64,000 nucleotides of DNA, taken from contig JAIXMQ010000001.1 of the NCBI GenBank assembly GCA_025716855.1, positions 248,001 through 312,000 on the forward strand. Direction: 5' to 3'. Below are positions 58,230 to 64,000 of this stretch, piece by piece (positions within the stretch are counted from its first letter, which is position 1; each line of letters begins with the position of its first letter). Source of the DNA: Pilaira anomala. Taxonomy: Eukaryota; Mucoromycota; Mucoromycetes; Mucorales; Mucoraceae. A program made the position numbers and the translations under genes. Below the pieces are notes generated by a model. The model searched no databases, was not told the DNA's origin, and worked only from the letters and a program-made list of their open reading frames with translations.

Positions 58230-58790
58230 ATAGGACGGCCTGTGTAAGGTAGTCATCAAAACGTTTGACGGAATAGTGTATAGACCCTTCAAAAGATCCG
58301 GAAATAGAACAAAAAATCATAGTTTCCTTTTCGACTCTCTGGGGTGTTTCTTTCTACAGGCTCCAATTGAACCTTTTTAATGGTGAAAATCCATAAGTCA
58401 GCAATGTAACGGTAGAGTGCTCTTTTTGAAATCCTCAATTCCTTAACTAGAGCTACCAGTTATCCGATCCATCAACTGATCTATGATGGCAGTGGGATAC
58501 TTGTAATAGAAGTCAGACACTAAGCTTTTGGTCGCCCCCATTCAGTTATTATATTGAAGCGGGGCTTAATAATTCGTGTAGTTTCTATGTATCTGCATAG
58601 TGTTAGTGTGTAGACTTTTCAGCGAAAGCCTAACTTTTTCTTTTATATATTTCCTCAGTTTACTTTCAAATATGTCAACACCTTGAAGCAGTTTGCAAAG
58701 CTCTTTTCTTCCTACGCTAACTGTGACACATGGATTTTTTTCAACGAAATCTACGAGCAAATCAGTATGTTCTTATGTTATCTTACAGTT
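58230..58790 (-). pseudogene. Decayed Tc1/mariner-like transposase N-terminal fragments
   Basis: Two minus-strand segments, each like the helix-turn-helix region of a Tc1/mariner transposase. The first (about 58770-58570) reads LLVDFVEKNPCVTVSVGRKE ... LRKYIKEKVRLSLKSL. The second (about 58520-58270) reads YYKYPTAIIDQLMDRI ... VKELRISKRALYRYIADLWI ... VERNTPESRKGNYDFLFY. Each has the layout acidic/aromatic helix, then K-x-(L/I)-S-x-x-x-(L/V)-x-(K/R)-(Y/H)-I, then a Lys/Gln-rich start of the catalytic part. Stop codons and frame changes interrupt both, and no DDE/D catalytic part is visible. The assignment rests on pattern only. Confidence 0.4.
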
Positions 58791-60735
58791 GTCTATTTTT
58801 ACGGCTCCATTGATCTTGGAAGGCTTCTTTAAATGCAATCGATGGGAATGGCAGTTCCATCGCTTTCATTCCACTGTATGAGTATTTCATAAGCAGTATA
58901 ACGTGGAATAAACAGGATTTTGCATGATTGGCAACAGCACCGCCCTCTTTCTACATAAGTTGATAAATAACTTTTGATATTTCTCAGACCCATATTTCCG
59001 TAATAAGCTACTAACTGCTGTTTATCAGCATCATTTTCAACTACAAGTAAACTTTCTCGGTTTTATTTCACTTTGGGGCTCAGGGACAACGCTATCTTTT
59101 GTTTCTTCAGGTATGGTCCTGTCGTCTGTGCCAATAATCCTAGTTTGTCATATACAAAACAGGATCTTACGTAACTGAAGGATACGTAAAAAATGTATAA
59201 AAAACCGATAAATTGAACAAGACTGATTGCAACTACTTGTATATATAGTAGTCGTAATGACTACTTTTACGAGATATTTATGCTTGAAAAAAGATTTTGT
59301 CATTATACATATTTATAAAGTGGCCTTTTAGATCATGTCACCTTCCCTTTTTTTTATCCAAGTACTTCTATTTTTTCAACCAGTACGCCATAATCATGTT
59401 TTCCCGTTCTAAAGAAGATAGGTCAAGGACCGAAGACATCATTCAATTTCGGGTCCCTGTCATGTTCACGATAACAGATGGTAAAACTAAAAGAAGAAAA
59501 CAAAAAAAAAATTGCATAAATGTATTATTAACTGCTTCTATACAAAAGAGAACCCTGTATACAATTTTATGAAGTCAAAAACATACCAAGACTTCACAAA
59601 ATTACATATCTGTACAAAATCATTGAAAAACTTGGGTTGAATTTCCAAGGTTATATTTCTTTAGCAACTTGCCGAACCACAAAAGAGCAAGTTGCTATAA
59701 AAAAATAATCTTGGTTTCCCCTCAAGAGATCAATTTTTCTATAGACTATCGCAACACATGTAAAATTGATTTGTCTGTTTGTTATTTTTGTTACATAATA
59801 AAAACCATATGAAAACAACAAAATATTTAGATGAATCATGTTTTCTTTTTGTTAAGCCAATTGTTTCAATATACTACTACAGTAAATGAAGACCACAGTC
59901 AGACACATACATAAAAGAAAAAAAAATCATACATACATGTAAAAATTAGAGTAGAGGAAAAAAGTTAAATGCGATGAATAACTATCCATAACAACTAAAT
60001 TACTTGATGTTGTTATATTCTCCTAGGGAAAACTACCGAGATAAGAATAACAATTCATCCGATTCCTCTTCAATATCTACATAACTAGATTATGTATTGG
60101 GCGGATGGAAGGTGGGCGTGTGCTATACATATATTGTGTTATTGCTGCACGCAGATTAAACTGCACGAAACACTCATGAACGACTCAAGACCTACTACAA
60201 ACGCAGAATACGCTTGTCAGAAAACAGAATCATTAAAAGTTGGCGATTACTCTTTACAGGCCAATGGCATTACTAACATGAACTGACAATGCCTAACAAA
60301 AGAACGAGTTATCATATTACTAAAGTTTATAATAATACCCATTATCATCCCTTTAATATCTGTTTGGTAAAGGTGTCATTACACATAAATAAAACTGCCC
60401 GGACGACGCGCGGGAAGGAGATAGTCAACTCGTAGTAGCAACTCAAATCAGTTTAGAAACAAAAACAAAAACAAAAAAGAAGTTTATTGACATTCTTTTT
60501 CAATAAGTAAAAAACAAGTTTACCACACTTACTCTAACGCCAACACCAATTGATTTTTGTTTAGGTTTCTCGTCTTTCAAATGCAACCTCAAATGTCATA
60601 ACTATTTCCCATAATACAATAGTTCCAAGAGAGGAAACGCCTACCTTTAGTAGAGAGAAAGAGATTGAGAAAAAAAAAAACAAGGGTTTGCCCTCCTTTC
60701 TTTTAAAACATATTAAAAACAACAACAGTAACACC
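58791..60735. other. Gene-poor DNA with older relics (1.9 kb)
   Basis: Segments with balanced composition (58800-59160, 60070-60290) are interrupted by stops in every frame. I see no complete gene, RNA gene or intact repeat. Confidence 0.4.
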
Positions 60736-60890
60736 AGCATTATCATCAGTGCCAGCATTATCATCAGTGCCAGCATTATCATCAGTGCCAGCATTATCAT
60801 CAGTGCCAGCATTATCATCAGTGCCAGCATTATCATCAGTGCCAGCATTATCACCAGTGCCAGAGCATTATCACCAGTACCAGCATTAAC
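60736..60890. repeat. 18-bp minisatellite
   Basis: About eight to nine copies of AGCATTATCATCAGTGCC; the last copies change ATCATC to ATCACC and insert AG once. Because 18 is a multiple of three, every frame stays open, which creates repetitive ORFs on both strands that are not genes. Confidence 0.92.
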
Positions 60891-61015
60891 TTCTTCATCA
60901 ACGCACCTTTGGTTCACCAAACTTCCTTACTAAGAGCTCAGTGTTCAAGTTCATCTCTTGAATCGAGTATAGTAAAGAAAGAAAGGGAGATTAATATAAA
61001 TATAAATACAAATAA

Positions 61016-61092
61016 AAATGAAAAAAATGAAAATAAAAAATGAAAATAAAAAATGAAAATAAAAAATGAAAATAAAAAATGAAAATAAAAAA
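61016..61092. repeat. 13-bp A-rich minisatellite
   Basis: About six copies of ATGAAAATAAAAA in tandem, closed by a G5 run. Confidence 0.9.
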
Positions 61093-61136
61093 AGGGGGTA
61101 TGGTTAATAATAAGGAGATCACATAAGACGATTGAG

Positions 61137-61800
61137 TCCTTATCATTGACGTATCTGTCTTACACTGTCGATATTTGATACCCCAAAGAATGAGATCACA
61201 TAACAAGTTTGAGTCCACCAAAAGCGACACATAGAACCAGGTCTTACCGCGAATGAACTACTTATCACCAAAGGAGATACATAGAACCAAGTCTTACTCT
61301 TCACGAATGAATTTTGTATCAACAATGACTACAACTACATCTACATCTACACCTGCACTTACACCTATAACACCTGTTCAATCAACCATGATGAGAAAAG
61401 AATAAGAGAGTAACATATATAAAAAAGAAAAAAAGGAAAAGAAGGGATGAGGAAGATGTGGATTAGAATCTTGTCAAAAAGAAGGCTCATGAGAAGATCA
61501 AGCTTTTTCATTGACATAACTATCTTCCACTGTCGATAGTTTATGTCCCAGGTTTAACCCCAAGACTGCCAAAGAATAAGACTAGATGAGAAAATTGATC
61601 CTTTACAATTGGCGTAACTATCTTCCACTGTCGATAGTTGATGCCCTAGGTTTTATCCCAAGTCTGCCTAAGAGTAAGTAGATCAAATAGAAAAAAGGGT
61701 CAAGCCTTTCTCATTGACGTAACCATCTTCCACTGTCGATAGTTGATGTCCCAGGTTTAACCCCAAGACTGTCAAAGATTAAGAAGATTGAACCAAAACT
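61137..61800. repeat. Dispersed tandem family with TCTTCCACTGTCGATAGTT core
   Basis: Three well-kept units (about 61507, 61604 and 61712; spacing about 100 bp) share CATTGACGTAAC-ATCTTCCACTGTCGATAGTT and GATGTCCCAGGTTTAACCCC with AAGACTG-CAAAGAATAAG. A fourth, shorter one lies at 61141-61195. Between them 61215-61310 holds a pair of CACCAAA-GACACATAGAACCA-GTCTTAC units. No coding frame is conserved between units. Confidence 0.85.
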
Positions 61801-63702
61801 ATTGCAACAGCATGCAACTAGAGCTGATTGAGGGATGTCAGAACATTATGAATGTTCTGCGATACGAACATCGCAACATACCCAATACAATCACACAATG
61901 GAGCACATGCCTGGCAATTAAAAGAAAATGGGAGGGAAACAAATAGGCAAAATTCCTGTTTAGTGCTTGGTGATATAAAAATTGATGGCGCAATTTAAAT
62001 GTTTTAGTCGCATATAAAAAAATATGCAGACATCTTATAAAATCCGCTGTTACACCTAGTTTTACCTTATTTTATTATCCTTAATACCTAACAATGATGC
62101 TCTTTAACAGCAGTGTATCTTAACTGTCTGTTATAAAGAATAATAGAACTTCTCTATTGCTTTAACTATTTTATTATATTTCATATTTTTATTTCTTTAC
62201 ATATTGGAATCCCTTATATATATTTATCTCTCCATTGTATTCTACTTATAAAGTCTCTTGCTGTAATAAATACTCCTAATAAAGTAGCTATTCTTTTTAC
62301 ATAGAGAAAATTTCCATACTAATGTGACTTTTTTATCAATTTTTTATGTGTTGAAAGCCATTGAAGTGCTTTAAAGTCAAAATTTCGACGATTTGAAGTT
62401 TTTTTTTTTTTTTTTTTTTTTTAGGTCAAGGTCAAGTAAATATGTTTTAAAACATGAAAAAAGGGTCAGGTATTTATATAATTTTTTTAGTCTCGTGATA
62501 TTGAAATTAGGTTTGTTGGATAGCAGCTCTTTAAAGTGGATTAGCTATCTCTTCTATGTCAATTTTATGGGTTAAATACGTACAAATTATTTCAAATATG
62601 TAATCAAAAATAAGGACGCCAAGATTAATGGTTGTGTGTGTTATATGTAAATTTTTTCTACTTTTATTGACGTTCTGTGTATGAGTCTCATATTAAATAG
62701 GTGCATACATTTATGCATGTTTTAAATCTCAACAAATTTTGGGCGCTACACATGACCGCAAACAGGTTTATTTTAGCACCTTTTTTTTTCTATTTCTTTC
62801 TCCCTTTTTCTTTTTTCTTTTTTCCTTTTCTTCTTCAAATAAAACATACACATTCTTTAAAACTACCTTTTTGATGACATACAAGATATTGTATCAAGAA
62901 ATGAACAGCTTTGAAATGTGCATAATAAATAATATTAGTGGTAAGACATATAACTTTATTACGGGAAAAAGTAGCTAACTGTCTAATATATTCCCACGTG
63001 TTCTTAAGAATGATTCTACACTTATTTTACTTCAAGTCTTTGCGTATAAAATGACTATTTCTTCCTTGGTTGCTAAGCTTTTGTCTTGATATTGCTTAGT
63101 TAGTCTAATACAACGGTTGTTGCCATGGGGAGAATGTCTGAATTAAGATGACTCTATTTTACGTGTAAGAGATCTTCGTCTGGTTGATACTGTTTGGTGT
63201 GTGAAATGTTAGTATAGTCTATACGTATAGTTTAATTGAAAGATTCAGTACTGGCTATCGAAAACAGCTTTTGACCACGAATAACCGATTCCATTATTTG
63301 CTGACTTGCTTCTTAACTGACTCGCAGTACAATATGGGCACCGTAGTCGGGATAGTAGTGCCATTAGTAGAGATGTTCCATCCATCTGAGGTGGCTTCGT
63401 TTCGTTGGGAGGAGATAGCTGGGAAATGGCTTTTTAATTTTACAAAGGTATTTATTTATCTTTTTTGCTCATCATGATGTATCCGTCAAACGTCTCTTTT
63501 GTTGAATGTGATGGTTATTATATTTGATATGTAATCTCTTTCTTTTTAATCTGGCAACATGGTCTTGACTACTACTCTTATATATATGTCTTGAAATAAT
63601 CCTTGCTCTTAACAGAAAACAAAACAAAAAACCAGAAAAACAAAACAAGATAAAACAATCAAAAAGTCAAAAGTCAAAAGTCAAAAGTCAAAAGTCAAAA
63701 GT

Positions 63703-63754
<52 letters not shown>

Positions 63755-64000
63755 AGAAAACAAGAAACCGAAAAATCAAAAAATCAAGCAAAACTACTAT
63801 AACTGCTCTGGCTAATCCGGAAAGAATCTTTTACACATCTCTCTTCATTTACTCGCCTAAGATAAAGTACGTGCAATCTTTTATACTTTTTAATTCCCAA
63901 ACTCGAGGCCTTCATATCAAAATTACTTGTCAATTCATATCTGGCTCTATCCTTACACAGACATAATCGGTGGTTTATCTTCTCTGAAGTATCTTTCAAT
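61801..64000. other. Gene-poor right end with A tract
   Basis: No gene recognised. 63665-63705 has about six AAAAGTC copies leading into a run of about 47 A (to 63752). A + ORF fragment near 63330-63450 (TVVGIVVPLVEMFHPSEVAS) and a minus ORF running off the window end (63784-63999) have balanced composition but no family match. Confidence 0.4.

Noticed and set aside
60561..60920. 119-codon minus ORF with repeated LALMIM
   Set aside because: Created by the 18-bp minisatellite, whose unit is a multiple of three.
1..64000. tRNA, rRNA and CRISPR features
   Set aside because: No T-arm-like GTTCGA box with pairing arms, no rRNA motif, and no spacer-repeat pattern were seen by eye; a covariance-model scan would be decisive.

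Overview
The window is nuclear DNA from a fungus. It is AT-rich and full of homopolymers and microsatellites. Genes carry several short GT-AG introns, usually 50-150 bp and mostly with GTAAGT-like donors. The gene set points to an early-diverging fungus, most likely Mucoromycota (Mucorales-like): an R-SNARE-bearing tomosyn/Sro7 protein, an IKS1 kinase, septin, CRM1, fungal ATP synthase subunit h, a Ty3/Gypsy element, and relics that resemble repeated mucoralean families. The placement is an inference; no species is claimed. Protein matches are made by reading motifs, not by database search.

Layout. 0.6-4.7 kb: an IKS1-type kinase (-) diverging from an ECHDC1-type crotonase (+). 4.7-7.5 kb: gene-poor. 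7.5-9.6 kb: a small unknown protein (+) and ribosomal protein eS24 (-). 10.1-12.9 kb: one copy of a segmental duplication and a tandem repeat. 13.0-14.5 kb: a UCHL5/Uch2-type deubiquitinase (-) with two apparent frameshifts. 15.3-21.4 kb: a complete Ty3/Gypsy LTR retrotransposon (-) with 164-bp LTRs. 22-23.3 kb: the second, longer copy of the segmental duplication. 24.1-24.5 kb: a 165-bp direct duplication. 25.4-27.8 kb: an RGS protein and a class I cyclic-nucleotide phosphodiesterase, both on minus. 29.0-35.0 kb: mitochondrial EF-G2, a septin and a zinc alcohol dehydrogenase, all plus. 35.4-40.2 kb: a relic, a SUMO-protease-like gene (+) and a second, inverted alcohol dehydrogenase (-). 41.8-57.1 kb is the densest housekeeping block: CRM1 exportin, AdoMet decarboxylase, tomosyn/Sro7-like protein, SND2/TMEM208, CstF-64/Rna15 and ATP synthase subunit h, with a FAR1-domain transposon relic and an inverted-repeat element between the last two. 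57.1-64 kb: only decayed transposase pieces, minisatellites and a long A tract.

Most genes are independent housekeeping units. Locally meaningful contexts are the RGS/PDE pair (both dampen G-protein/cAMP signalling), the inverted pair of alcohol dehydrogenases, and the interspersed repeats around the retroelement. The most notable observations are: a valine in CRM1 where leptomycin B normally alkylates a cysteine; two genes whose first coding exon is only the ATG; a long Glu/Gln coiled-coil plus basic tail on the retroelement Pol instead of a chromodomain; a duplicated gene-like locus broken the same way in both copies; and single-base frame breaks in UCHL5 and the retroelement. I found no convincing wholly new multi-gene system.
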